A stretch of DNA of 64,000 nucleotides from Nocardioides turkmenicus (lineage in GTDB: Bacteria; Actinomycetota; Actinomycetes; Propionibacteriales; Nocardioidaceae). The notes below the pieces were generated by a model. The model was not told the origin of the DNA. It was given only the letters and a program-made list of their open reading frames with translations, and searched no databases. Numbering within the stretch: the first letter of the stretch is position 1; each line of letters starts with the position of its first letter. Where the stretch lies: contig NZ_JAALAA010000009.1 of assembly GCF_011045035.1 (NCBI RefSeq), positions 124,001-188,000 of the forward strand, written 5' to 3'. Positions 8,033-14,964 of this stretch are shown piece after piece. The position numbers and the translations under genes are program-made.

Positions 8033-8494
8033 TCAGGATTCGAGATCGTAGGTCGGGATCGCGCTCAGGACCTGCTCCTTGCGCGGGGCGCCGGAGGCGC
8101 GGGCGACCTCGTTGCCGGCGCCGTCCAGCACCAGCGTCGTGGGAGTCCGCAGGATGTCGAGGCGGCGGACCAGGTCGAGGTGGTGCTCAGCGTCGATCTC
8201 GAGGTGGACGACGCCCGGGACGATCTCGGCGACCTCGCCCAGGATCCTCCGGGTCGCGCGGCAGGGCGCGCAGAAGGCGCTGGAGAACTGCACGAGCGTC
8301 GCGCGCGCACCGAGCTCGGACTCACCCAGCGCGTCGGTGACCGCATCCCACGCGTGCGGCTCGGGTGCGTGATCCTCGTGGGCCACGTGGAGCTCCTTCG
8401 TGCCTCGGAAGCGGCCGTCGGTGAGCAGCCGGAACAGCCCGAAGGCGAGCGCGACGGCTATCGCGATGACGGCGATCCAGGCTCCGGTGCTCAT
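8033..8494 (-). CDS. thiX: Membrane-anchored thioredoxin-like protein
   Basis: The 153-residue protein has one N-terminal membrane helix (about residues 4-22) and then a thioredoxin fold with active site FCAPC near residues 73-77 and the cis-proline segment RTPTTLVLD. It resembles M. tuberculosis Rv0816c (ThiX) in type and position. The start at MSTGAW is chosen from how family members begin. An alternative ATG 33 bases upstream (8527) overlaps the stop of the MerR-type gene as ATGA and would allow translational coupling. It probably acts on the outer face of the membrane, reducing disulfides or accepting sulfur with the DUF4395 and rhodanese proteins. Confidence 0.82.
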   Translation of the reverse strand: MSTGAWIAVIAIAVALAFGLFRLLTDGRFRGTKELHVAHEDHAPEPHAWDAVTDALGESELGARATLVQFSSAFCAPCRATRRILGEVAEIVPGVVHLEIDAEHHLDLVRRLDILRTPTTLVLDGAGNEVARASGAPRKEQVLSAIPTYDLES

Positions 8495-8523
8495 ATGACT
8501 ATTGAACCGGTAACCCGCCCCGC

Positions 8524-8814
8524 TCATTCCCCCGAGGCGCGCCGAAGCCTCTCGTTGGCAGCTTTCAGGCGGCGTACGTCCTCCTCCAGGGACAGCACAC
8601 GGGCGATGCCGGCGAGGTTGAGACCGTCGGCGAGCAGGTCACGGATGCGGATGAGGCGCTCGATGTCGGCGATGGAGTAGAGCCGGGTGCCGCCCGCGGT
8701 GCGCGCAGGGTCGACCAGACCCCTGCGCTCGTAGACGCGGAGGTTCTGGATCTGCATGTCGGCCATCTCGGCGGCCACCGAGATGGCGTAGACGGCCCTG
8801 GTTCGCTCCTTCAC
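8524..8814 (-). CDS. MerR-family regulator, HspR-like
   Basis: This small 96-residue protein has a MerR-type winged helix: VYAISVAAEMADMQIQNLRV, YERRGLVDPARTAGGTRLYS and IERLIRIRDLLADGLNLAGI. A short C-terminal coil follows. Motif wording and size match HspR, the actinobacterial heat-shock repressor. It is divergent from an Hsp20 gene, so it most likely represses that chaperone and itself. The start is the GTG at 8814. A classic HAIR sequence (CTTGAGT with its inverse) is not visible, so the operator must be variant. Confidence 0.8.
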   Translation of the reverse strand: MKERTRAVYAISVAAEMADMQIQNLRVYERRGLVDPARTAGGTRLYSIADIERLIRIRDLLADGLNLAGIARVLSLEEDVRRLKAANERLRRASGE

Positions 8815-8837
8815 ACGATCGATTCTGACATGTGGAC

Positions 8838-8866
8838 TTGAAATTCCCTAGACCCTGGCATATATA
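8838..8866 (+). promoter_or_regulatory. Promoter of the hsp20 gene
   Basis: TTGAAA (8838-8843) and TATATA (8861-8866) are spaced by 17 bases. Shifting to TATAAA gives 19 bases, the spacing favoured by MerR-family regulators. The region is markedly AT-rich for this genome, and a short palindrome TATC-CGCT-GATA (8874-8885) follows the -10. Confidence 0.65.
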
Positions 8867-8908
8867 AAAGGTGTATCCGCTGATATAGATCCCGTGAGGA
8901 GGGAAATC

Positions 8909-9343
8909 ATGCTGATCCGAAGCACCGATCCGTTCCGCGAGTTCGACCGCATCACCCAGCAGCTCTTGGGCGGGGGCACGACCAACCGCCCGGCCGTGAT
9001 GCCGATGGACGCCTGGCGCGAGGGCGACCGGTTCGTCATCGAGTTCGATCTTCCCGGCGTCAGCCCGGACACCATCGACCTCGACGTCGAGCGCAACGTC
9101 CTCACCGTCAAGGCCGAGCGCGTCGCCAAGAACGGCGACTGGCAGATGCTGGCCAACGAGCGCATGCGCGGCACCTTCAGCCGTCAGCTCGTGCTCGGCG
9201 ACAACCTCGACCTCGACCATATCGAGGCGGCGTACGACGCCGGCGTGCTGCGCCTGGTCGTGCCGGTCGCGGAGAAGGCCAAGCCGCGCAAGATCCAGAT
9301 CGCGACGAGCCCCAAGTCGGAGCCAGCAGCGATCGAAAGCTGA
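8909..9343 (+). CDS. Small heat-shock protein, Hsp20/alpha-crystallin family
   Basis: The 144-residue protein has the alpha-crystallin domain at about residues 32-125, with [29 protein letters not shown] and the conserved loop [14 protein letters not shown]. The start at MLIRSTDPF is chosen because GAGGAGG lies 7 bases upstream; an earlier in-frame ATG precedes that site. It is an ATP-independent cytosolic holdase. Divergence from the HspR-like gene and its AT-rich promoter indicate stress induction. Confidence 0.93.
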   Translation: MLIRSTDPFREFDRITQQLLGGGTTNRPAVMPMDAWREGDRFVIEFDLPGVSPDTIDLDVERNVLTVKAERVAKNGDWQMLANERMRGTFSRQLVLGDNLDLDHIEAAYDAGVLRLVVPVAEKAKPRKIQIATSPKSEPAAIES

Positions 9344-9418
9344 GTGAGGACCTGCCCGCCCCGGCAGGCCCTTACGCAGGTGAGCCGCCGGGTGCGGGCC
9401 TTCCCAACCTCCAGCGAT

Positions 9419-9584
9419 CTAGTCCGTGTCTCCCAAATCCACGCCCGCTACGCGACGTTTCGCATCCGATCTGGCTGCGTTGCCGCCACTCGACAGCCCC
9501 CAGGATGCCTTCGCGGCGGACGCCTTGCCAGATCGGCCCGAAACGCCGCTCGCGGCCGCCGTGTCTTTGGGAGACACGGCCTAG
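9419..9584. repeat. Long imperfect palindrome (about 70-base arms)
   Basis: Left arm 9419-9487 and right arm 9515-9584 are imperfect reverse complements around a 27-base loop. Terminal blocks such as CCGTGTCTCCCAAA match exactly, as do the internal blocks CGTTTCG and CCGATCTGGC. The right end overlaps the stop codon of the leftward MoaD-like gene. The element fills most of the 237-base gap between hsp20 and that gene. It encodes nothing recognisable and resembles a miniature palindromic element or a very long terminator hairpin. Confidence 0.82.
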
Positions 9585-9850
9585 CCCCCCGCGAACGGCG
9601 GGAGGAACTCAACCGTCGACCCCGGTGGGACCTCGATCCCACCGGGGTCGCCCGTACCTGCCGGACGGTCGCCGATGAGCACCGAGCAGACCTTCAGCAC
9701 CTCGGGGAGACGGGTGTCGGCGTGCAGGGCGGCGGCGCGGCGTACGACTTCCGCCAGCGTCAGCGGACCGTCGACCTCGAACCGGTCCGACACGGTGCCG
9801 GCTGCCGACTTGGCTGCGGCCCAGTAGCGGACCTCTATAACGTTCGTCAC
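9581..9850 (-). CDS. MoaD/ThiS-type sulfur-carrier protein
   Basis: The 89-residue ubiquitin-like protein ends in the diglycine FAGG needed for C-terminal adenylation and thiocarboxylation. The N-terminal VIEVRYWAAAKSAAG and the pre-terminal PPGSTVEFLPPF are MoaD-like, so its best guess is a molybdopterin-synthase small-subunit-like carrier. Translation starts at GTG 9850. No moaE, moeB or thi genes are adjacent; the nearby sulfurtransferase block is a possible sulfur source. The stop codon lies inside the end of the long palindrome. Confidence 0.82.
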   Translation of the reverse strand: MTNVIEVRYWAAAKSAAGTVSDRFEVDGPLTLAEVVRRAAALHADTRLPEVLKVCSVLIGDRPAGTGDPGGIEVPPGSTVEFLPPFAGG

Positions 9851-9972
9851 TTTCTCGTGGACAACCTTCCTATGTCACCGCGAGGTTTCGTTAATATGGT
9901 CCAACGATCACCTCACCGAGGCTCAATGTTGCGTTTCGGTGCTCCTCTTTCTCTGACCGAGAGGCACCCCTC

Positions 9973-10719
9973 ATGAGCTCGCTTCTGTTGTTGACCAGTT
10001 CGCTCCAGCCTTCGGCAGAGGTCCTTCCCGGGCTCTCGCTCCTCGGCCACCAGGTGAAGATCCTTCCTGCTGAAGGTAGCGCGCTTCTCGAGGCTCCCGA
10101 CTCCGACCTGCTGATGGTGGACGGTCGGCAGGACCTCGCCCAGGCCCGCGACCTGTGTCGTCTGATCCGTACGACCGGCACCGACATCCCGGTGCTGCTG
10201 ATCGCCACCGAGGGTGGCCTCGCGGTCGTCTCCCACGACTGGGGCATGGACGACGTCGTGCTGCACACCTGCGGTCCGGCCGAGCTCGAGGCCCGGATCA
10301 AGCTCGCGATCGGCCGCAACTCGGCGGCCCGCGAGGCCTCCGACCCCGAGGCCCACGTCATCCGCTCCGGCGAGGTCGTCGTCGACGACGCCACCTACAC
10401 CGCCAAGATCGGCGGCCGCCCGCTCGACCTGACCTTCAAGGAGTTCGAGCTCCTGAAGTTCCTCGCCCAGCACCCGGGCCGCGTCTTCTCCCGCCAGCAG
10501 CTGCTGCAGGAGGTGTGGGGCTACGACTACTTCGGTGGCACCCGCACCGTCGACGTCCACGTACGTCGCCTCCGCGCCAAGCTCGGCCCCGAGAACGAGA
10601 CCCTCATCGGCACCGTCCGCAACGTCGGCTACCGCTTCGTGCTGCCCGCGAAGAACAACGAGGCCGCTGCCGACGGCGCGCGGCTGGCCCCGTCTCCTCG
10701 CCTGGGGGCCGACGCCTAG
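9973..10719 (+). CDS. glnR: GlnR-type OmpR-family nitrogen regulator
   Basis: The 248-residue protein has an orphan receiver-like N-terminus starting [18 protein letters not shown] and a winged-helix C-terminal domain (about 135-225) with [40 protein letters not shown] and RRLRAKLG. Motifs follow M. tuberculosis GlnR (Rv0818) closely. GlnR regulates nitrogen-assimilation genes in actinobacteria without a cognate kinase. The ATG has GAGAGG upstream. As in M. tuberculosis, it is followed by mshD and lies near the cysA2-sseC-thiX block, which strengthens the assignment. Confidence 0.9.
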   Translation: MSSLLLLTSSLQPSAEVLPGLSLLGHQVKILPAEGSALLEAPDSDLLMVDGRQDLAQARDLCRLIRTTGTDIPVLLIATEGGLAVVSHDWGMDDVVLHTCGPAELEARIKLAIGRNSAAREASDPEAHVIRSGEVVVDDATYTAKIGGRPLDLTFKEFELLKFLAQHPGRVFSRQQLLQEVWGYDYFGGTRTVDVHVRRLRAKLGPENETLIGTVRNVGYRFVLPAKNNEAAADGARLAPSPRLGADA

Positions 10720-10728
10720 GCTGCTCCC

Positions 10729-11547
10729 ATGGCACTCAGCGTCGAGCAGGTCCTGGACATCGCGAAGGCGACCGAGGCGTACGACGGGGTGGCGCCGCTC
10801 GACGAGGCGACCCTGCTGACGCTGCGTAACCGTCCGGAGGACGCCACGATCTGGGGTGACGTACGCGGCTTCGGGCTGTTGATCGGCACCGAGCTGTCGA
10901 TCGTGGTGCTGACCCAGCACCGCGGCGTGGGGCTAGGACGCCAGCTGCTGCTCCGGGCGCCGGCGCTGGAGCCGGGCACCACCGCCTGGTCCCACGGGGA
11001 CAACCCGGCCGCCGCGCGCCTGGCCGCGAAGCAGGGGTGGGAGCGTACGCGTGAGCTGTGGGTGATGCGGCGCCCCGCCGCCGGCCTGCCGGCTGCACCC
11101 GAGGCCCCGGAAGGGGTCGTCGTGCGCGGCTTCGAGCCCGGTGACGAGGCCGAGCTGCTCCGGGTCAACGCCGCCGCCTTCGCGCACCACCCCGAGCAGG
11201 GATCGCTCGACGAGGCCGGTCTGCGAGAGCGGATGTCGGAGCCCTGGTTCGACGCATCGGGGCTGGTCACGGCGTGGGAGGGCGAGAAGCTGCTCGCGTT
11301 CCACTGGACCAAGCGCCACAGCGAGACCGAGGGCGAGGTCTATGTCGTCGGCGTCGATCCCGCAGCCCAGGGCCGTGGCCTCGGCAAGCTGGTCACCCTC
11401 CTCGGGCTGGACCATCTGGCCGCCGCCGGTGTCGAGCGGATCCACCTCTACGTCGAGGGCGACAACACCCCGGCCGTACGTCTCTACGAGGGGCTCGGTT
11501 TCACCCGGGCCGCGGCGGACACCCACGTCCAGTACACCCGCGGATAG
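10729..11547 (+). CDS. mshD: Mycothiol synthase
   Basis: MshD acetylates Cys-GlcN-Ins with acetyl-CoA in the last step of mycothiol synthesis. The 272-residue protein has two tandem GNAT domains: an N-terminal one with QHRGVGLGRQLLLRA and a C-terminal one with VYVVGVDPAAQGRGLGKLVT and LYVEGDNTPAVRLYEGLGF. It starts 9 bases after the glnR stop. The hexamer TAGGCT (10717-10722) begins with the glnR TAG and lies 6 bases before the ATG, with no ribosome-binding site, suggesting a leaderless internal promoter. Its presence firmly places the organism in the Actinomycetota. Confidence 0.93.
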   Translation: MALSVEQVLDIAKATEAYDGVAPLDEATLLTLRNRPEDATIWGDVRGFGLLIGTELSIVVLTQHRGVGLGRQLLLRAPALEPGTTAWSHGDNPAAARLAAKQGWERTRELWVMRRPAAGLPAAPEAPEGVVVRGFEPGDEAELLRVNAAAFAHHPEQGSLDEAGLRERMSEPWFDASGLVTAWEGEKLLAFHWTKRHSETEGEVYVVGVDPAAQGRGLGKLVTLLGLDHLAAAGVERIHLYVEGDNTPAVRLYEGLGFTRAAADTHVQYTRG

Positions 11548-11557
11548 GGTCGGGCGC

Positions 11558-12520
11558 GTGGAGCTGACCCAATCCCAGAACGACCGGGCCGTCGGGGCCA
11601 TCGTCGGGACCGCTGTCGCGGACGCGCTCGGGGCTCACTACGAGTTCGACCGACCTCGGCTGGGCGCCGACGAGAAGGCACAGATGCTCGGCGGCGGGCT
11701 CGGCCCGTTCGCGCCCGGAGAGTGGACCGACGACACGACGATGGCGTGGTGCATCCTCGACGCCGCGGCCGGCGGGCTCGACCTGCGCACCGAGGAGGGG
11801 CTGACCGCGGTCGGCCGCAACTTCCGGACGTGGGCCGAGTCGGATCCGAAGGACATCGGCAACCAGACCGCGCAGGTGCTCAACATGGCCGGCCCCGCGC
11901 CGACCGCTGCCGACCTGCGGCAGGTCTCGGAGAAGCTGCACGAGACGACCGGTCACACCGGCGGCAACGGCTCCCTGATGCGTACCGCCCCGGTCGCGCT
12001 CCCCTATCTGGGCGACCGCCCGGCCGTCGCCGAGGCCGCCGCGGCGGTGAGCGCCCTCACCCACTGGGACGAGCACGCGCAGTCCGGCTGCGCGCTGTGG
12101 TCGCTGGGGATCGAGCACGCGGTGATGCACGGCGAGCTCGACGCACGCTCCGGCCTCCCCCTCCTCTCCCCCGCCGAGGCGGCCTTCTGGGCCGAGAAGC
12201 TCGACGAGGCGGAGACCGAGCCGCCGGGCACCTTCAACCCCAACGGCTGGGTCGTCACCGCCCTGCAGGCCGCATGGTCAGCCATCGCCCAGACCCCGGC
12301 CACCGGGCCCGACCACTACGTCGAGGCGCTCAACACCGCCATCCGGATCGGCAACGACACCGACACCGTCGCCGCCATCGCCGGCGGTCTCCTCGGCGCC
12401 CGCTGGGGCGCCTCCGCCGTCCCCTCCGAGTGGCGCGCCCTCAGCCACGGCTACCCCGGCATCCGCGGCGACCTGCTCGCCACCCTCGCGCTCGACGCCG
12501 TCGCGGCGCGCCGCTCCTGA
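11558..12520 (+). CDS. ADP-ribosylglycohydrolase family protein
   Basis: The 320-residue all-helical protein has the ARH/DraG metal-binding signatures: GAIVGTAVADALG near the N-terminus, EWTDDTTMAWCILD, HTGGNGSLMRTAPVALP and the C-terminal GNDTDTVAAIAGGLLGARWG. It probably removes ADP-ribose from protein or small-molecule targets using a dimagnesium site. The GTG start follows a TAGGGT hexamer (11545-11550) whose TAG is the mshD stop, again suggesting leaderless initiation. No ADP-ribosyltransferase partner is adjacent, so the substrate is unknown. Confidence 0.88.
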   Translation: MELTQSQNDRAVGAIVGTAVADALGAHYEFDRPRLGADEKAQMLGGGLGPFAPGEWTDDTTMAWCILDAAAGGLDLRTEEGLTAVGRNFRTWAESDPKDIGNQTAQVLNMAGPAPTAADLRQVSEKLHETTGHTGGNGSLMRTAPVALPYLGDRPAVAEAAAAVSALTHWDEHAQSGCALWSLGIEHAVMHGELDARSGLPLLSPAEAAFWAEKLDEAETEPPGTFNPNGWVVTALQAAWSAIAQTPATGPDHYVEALNTAIRIGNDTDTVAAIAGGLLGARWGASAVPSEWRALSHGYPGIRGDLLATLALDAVAARRS

Positions 12521-12542
12521 CGGGTGACCGACCCGGAGCCGG

Positions 12543-13496
12543 TCAGCGGAGCGGGCGGATGTGCAGACCGATCTCGGGGTCGACGAGGACCTCCTGCGCG
12601 ACCGGCATGCCGTCGACGACGAGCTGAGCATCCACCGGTACGTTGCGCTTGACCAGCCCCAACGCGATCGGGCCGAGCTCGTGGTGCCGAGCGGACGAGC
12701 CGAGGAAACCGACCGTCTTCTCGCCGAAGACCAGCTCCGACCCTGCGGCCGGCAGCCGGTTCTCGGAGCCGTCGAGGTGGAGCAGGACGAGGCGACGCGG
12801 CGGACGGCCCAGCGTGTGGACGCGGGCGACGGTCTCCTGGCCGCGGTAGCAGCCCTTGTCGAGGTGGACGGCGTACTCCGGGCCGACCACATCCGCGGCA
12901 CCCGGCACCCAGCCGACCTCGTTGGGGATGGTTCGCGCGTCGGTGTCCACGCCGAAACGCGGCTCGCCGCGCTCGATCCGGAGAGCCTCGAAGGCCCAGA
13001 ACCCGCAGGCGGGGCCCGCGGCAGCGGCGTACGTCTCCAAGGACTCGCGCGGGACGAACGAGTAGCCCTGGGAGGGACGCCAGACGGAGGCCTGCGACGG
13101 CTCGAGCGTCACCGTCACGTCGGACCAGAACTTCATCCGCTCCAGGTAGCCGACCAGAGCCTCACCCGCGCCGGGCTCGGTCCACGCCAGAAAACTGGAC
13201 CCGTCGTCGACGCCGGAGAAGAAGTGCTCGACATGTCCTTGCGGGGACAGGATCAGGGCGGAGGTCCAGGCACCCGGGGCCAGACCCTCGAAGGCCTGCG
13301 ACGTCAGCGAGTGGAGCCAGGTCAGCCGGTCGGGCCCGGCGATCCGCAGCACGTCACGGTGGGAGAGGTCCACGAAGCCCTCACCGGAGGCCAGCGTGCG
13401 CTGCTCCAGATTGAACGAGCCGTAGTGGGCGGCGACGGCGGCATCCGCACCGTCACCAGCAACCGCACCGGGCAGGGACAACAACGGACTGGTCAA
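12543..13496 (-). CDS. ygfZ: YgfZ/GcvT-domain folate-binding protein
   Basis: The 317-residue protein contains the YgfZ signature KGCYRGQE near residues 212-219 and a GcvT-like fold (FVDLSHRDVLRIAGPDRLTW). YgfZ proteins bind tetrahydrofolate and help maintain or repair certain iron-sulfur enzymes. I chose a TTG start at 13496, beginning LTSPLL, because GAGGAG lies 5 bases upstream and the codon overlaps the fur-type stop as TTGA. A further upstream ATG (13526) is possible but overlaps the neighbour more. Coupling to a Fur-family gene is consistent with a link to metal homeostasis. Confidence 0.86.
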   Translation of the reverse strand: MTSPLLSLPGAVAGDGADAAVAAHYGSFNLEQRTLASGEGFVDLSHRDVLRIAGPDRLTWLHSLTSQAFEGLAPGAWTSALILSPQGHVEHFFSGVDDGSSFLAWTEPGAGEALVGYLERMKFWSDVTVTLEPSQASVWRPSQGYSFVPRESLETYAAAAGPACGFWAFEALRIERGEPRFGVDTDARTIPNEVGWVPGAADVVGPEYAVHLDKGCYRGQETVARVHTLGRPPRRLVLLHLDGSENRLPAAGSELVFGEKTVGFLGSSARHHELGPIALGLVKRNVPVDAQLVVDGMPVAQEVLVDPEIGLHIRPLR

Positions 13497-13927
13497 GATG
13501 GCTCCTCGGATGAACACTCCACGCACGCCCCGAAGACGGTCAGATGAGCGACATCCACCTCGAAGGCGTACTCCTCACGCAGCCGCTCGCAGATTCCGTC
13601 GGCCACTGAGGGGTCAACGCTGGTGACCTTCTGACACTTCCTGCACACCGCATGAAAATGCGGACGACCTGAGACCGAGTGGTAGGTCGAGGCCCGCTCG
13701 CCCAAGTGTGCGTGCCGCACCAGGCCGAGCTCCTCGAGCACCTCGAGGTTGCGATAGACGGTGGAGAGGTTGATCGCGGAGGACGACTCGCGCACGACCG
13801 CGAGCACCTCCTCCGGGGTGGCGTGGCGCAGCCGCTCGACGGCACCGAGGACCAGCTCGCGCTGGGGCGTGAGGCGATAGCCCTTCGCCCGAAGGGCCTC
13901 TCGCCAGTCCTCAGCGGCCTCGGTCAT
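13493..13927 (-). CDS. Fur-family metalloregulator
   Basis: The 144-residue protein has the Fur winged-helix domain (LTPQRELVLGAVERLRHATP and INLSTVYRNLEVLEELGLV) and a dimerisation domain with HFHAVCRKCQKV. It has two CxxC pairs (CRKC near 96-99 and CVEC near 136-139) that form a structural zinc site. These features fit the Fur/Zur/PerR group. The sensed ligand (iron, zinc or peroxide) cannot be fixed from motifs alone. It overlaps the ygfZ-like gene downstream and follows the nitrobindin-like gene by 8 bases, so the three probably form one leftward operon. Confidence 0.88.
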   Translation of the reverse strand: MTEAAEDWREALRAKGYRLTPQRELVLGAVERLRHATPEEVLAVVRESSSAINLSTVYRNLEVLEELGLVRHAHLGERASTYHSVSGRPHFHAVCRKCQKVTSVDPSVADGICERLREEYAFEVDVAHLTVFGACVECSSEEPS

Positions 13928-13935
13928 CGCACCTA

Positions 13936-14439
13936 CTACTTGGTGACTCGCTTGAGCCGCGCCCACAGGTGCGGCTGCAGCGCCTGACCCATCGCCGCCA
14001 TGTCGAAGGCGTAGAGCAGGTCGCCCTCGACGTTGCCGTAGAGCCGCTTGCCGGCGGTGTATTCCTTGGCGGTCTCGGTGCGTCCGACCGCGTCGGTGGT
14101 GACGTCGAGCTTGCCGCCCTCGGCCTTGCCGTACCACACCTCGACGATGCCGGTGCTGTGCGTCATGACCCACTCGACCTCGCCCTCGGGGCGGAAGCGG
14201 AGGAAGCCGGTCTCGAGCGCGGCGTCGCGCACCTTCTCGCCCGTTTCCGGGTCGATGATCCAGGAGCGCGCGAAGTAGTGGAAGAACGGGCGGCCGTCGT
14301 GGGTGAAGATCAGCTCCTGCCCGAACTCGAACTTGTCGATCGTCGGATAGTCACCGTGCCCGTTGCCCTGCCAGGTGCCGAGCATCCACGCGCAGGGACC
14401 GGCGTCGGGGTGAAGGTTCTCCGGAAGTTCGAAAGCCAC
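13936..14439 (-). CDS. Nitrobindin/FABP-like heme-binding protein
   Basis: The 167-residue beta-barrel protein carries LGTWQGNGHGDYPTID near the N-terminus, the family's GxWxGxG motif. The C-terminal AMGQALQPHLWARLKRV contains a histidine at the position of the proximal heme ligand in nitrobindins. Such proteins bind ferric heme and can interact with NO or peroxynitrite. Similar proteins occur near cysA2-sseC in mycobacteria (Rv0813c). Heme binding here is inferred from family resemblance. It probably heads the operon with the Fur-family and ygfZ-like genes. Confidence 0.83.
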   Translation of the reverse strand: MAFELPENLHPDAGPCAWMLGTWQGNGHGDYPTIDKFEFGQELIFTHDGRPFFHYFARSWIIDPETGEKVRDAALETGFLRFRPEGEVEWVMTHSTGIVEVWYGKAEGGKLDVTTDAVGRTETAKEYTAGKRLYGNVEGDLLYAFDMAAMGQALQPHLWARLKRVTK

Positions 14440-14499
14440 ACGCCGAGTTTAGGCCGTACGTCGCCTACGACCCGAAACGCAGGCGCTAATGTGCTCGGC

Positions 14500-14859
14500 A
14501 TGCAAGAACTCGTGGTGAAGGTGACCGTCGGCGCCGAGGCGCCCGAGCGTACGAACCAGGCCTTCACGGTCGCCTCGGCGGCCGCGACCGCCGGTGCCAA
14601 GGTGTCGCTGTGGCTCACGGGCGAGGCGACGTGGTTCGCGGTGCCCGGGCGCGCGGAGGAGTTCACGCTGGAGAACGCGGCGCCGCTCCAGGACCTGATC
14701 GCGCTGATCATCGAGTCCGGTGAGGTGACCGTGTGCAGCCAGTGCGCATCGCGGCGCGACCTGACCGAGGACGACCTGATCAAGGGCATCACGATCAAGG
14801 GCGCGGTGGTGTTCACCGAGGAGATCCTGCGCGACGGTGTGCAGGCGCTCGTCTACTGA
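14500..14859 (+). CDS. DsrE-family protein
   Basis: The 119-residue protein fits the DsrE/DsrF-like fold: N-terminal LVVKVTVGAEAPERTNQAFT, central KVSLWLTGEATWFA, and VTVCSQCASRRDL with CxxC near residue 77. DsrE-type proteins often carry or relay sulfur through a conserved cysteine, but many homologues have no assigned role. The ATG lies 7 bases after TAATGT (14487-14492) with no ribosome-binding site, suggesting leaderless expression. It diverges from the nitrobindin-like operon. Confidence 0.78.
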   Translation: MQELVVKVTVGAEAPERTNQAFTVASAAATAGAKVSLWLTGEATWFAVPGRAEEFTLENAAPLQDLIALIIESGEVTVCSQCASRRDLTEDDLIKGITIKGAVVFTEEILRDGVQALVY

Positions 14860-14874
14860 CGTCGGCACCCCTTC

Positions 14875-14894
14875 GAACTACATTCATGTAGTTC
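14875..14894. promoter_or_regulatory. Inverted repeat before the coiled-coil gene
   Basis: GAACTACA-TTCA-TGTAGTTC is a perfect 8-bp inverted repeat between the DsrE-like stop and the coiled-coil gene. It may be a weak terminator for the former or an operator for the latter. Confidence 0.45.
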
Positions 14895-14964
14895 CAGGTA
14901 GCAGGCTTGTTAATCCTCTCGGAGACTCCACACGCTGCCTACTTCGCCGTTAGCATTCACCCTC

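Noticed and set aside
9851..9972. GlnR autoregulatory box
   Set aside because: A GTCAC half-site followed by GTTTC exists, but it does not match the expected GAAAC second half well enough.
11558..12520. Antitoxin half of a DarTG-like ADP-ribosylation system
   Set aside because: The protein is of the ARH/DraG family, not a macrodomain, and no ADP-ribosyltransferase toxin is adjacent.
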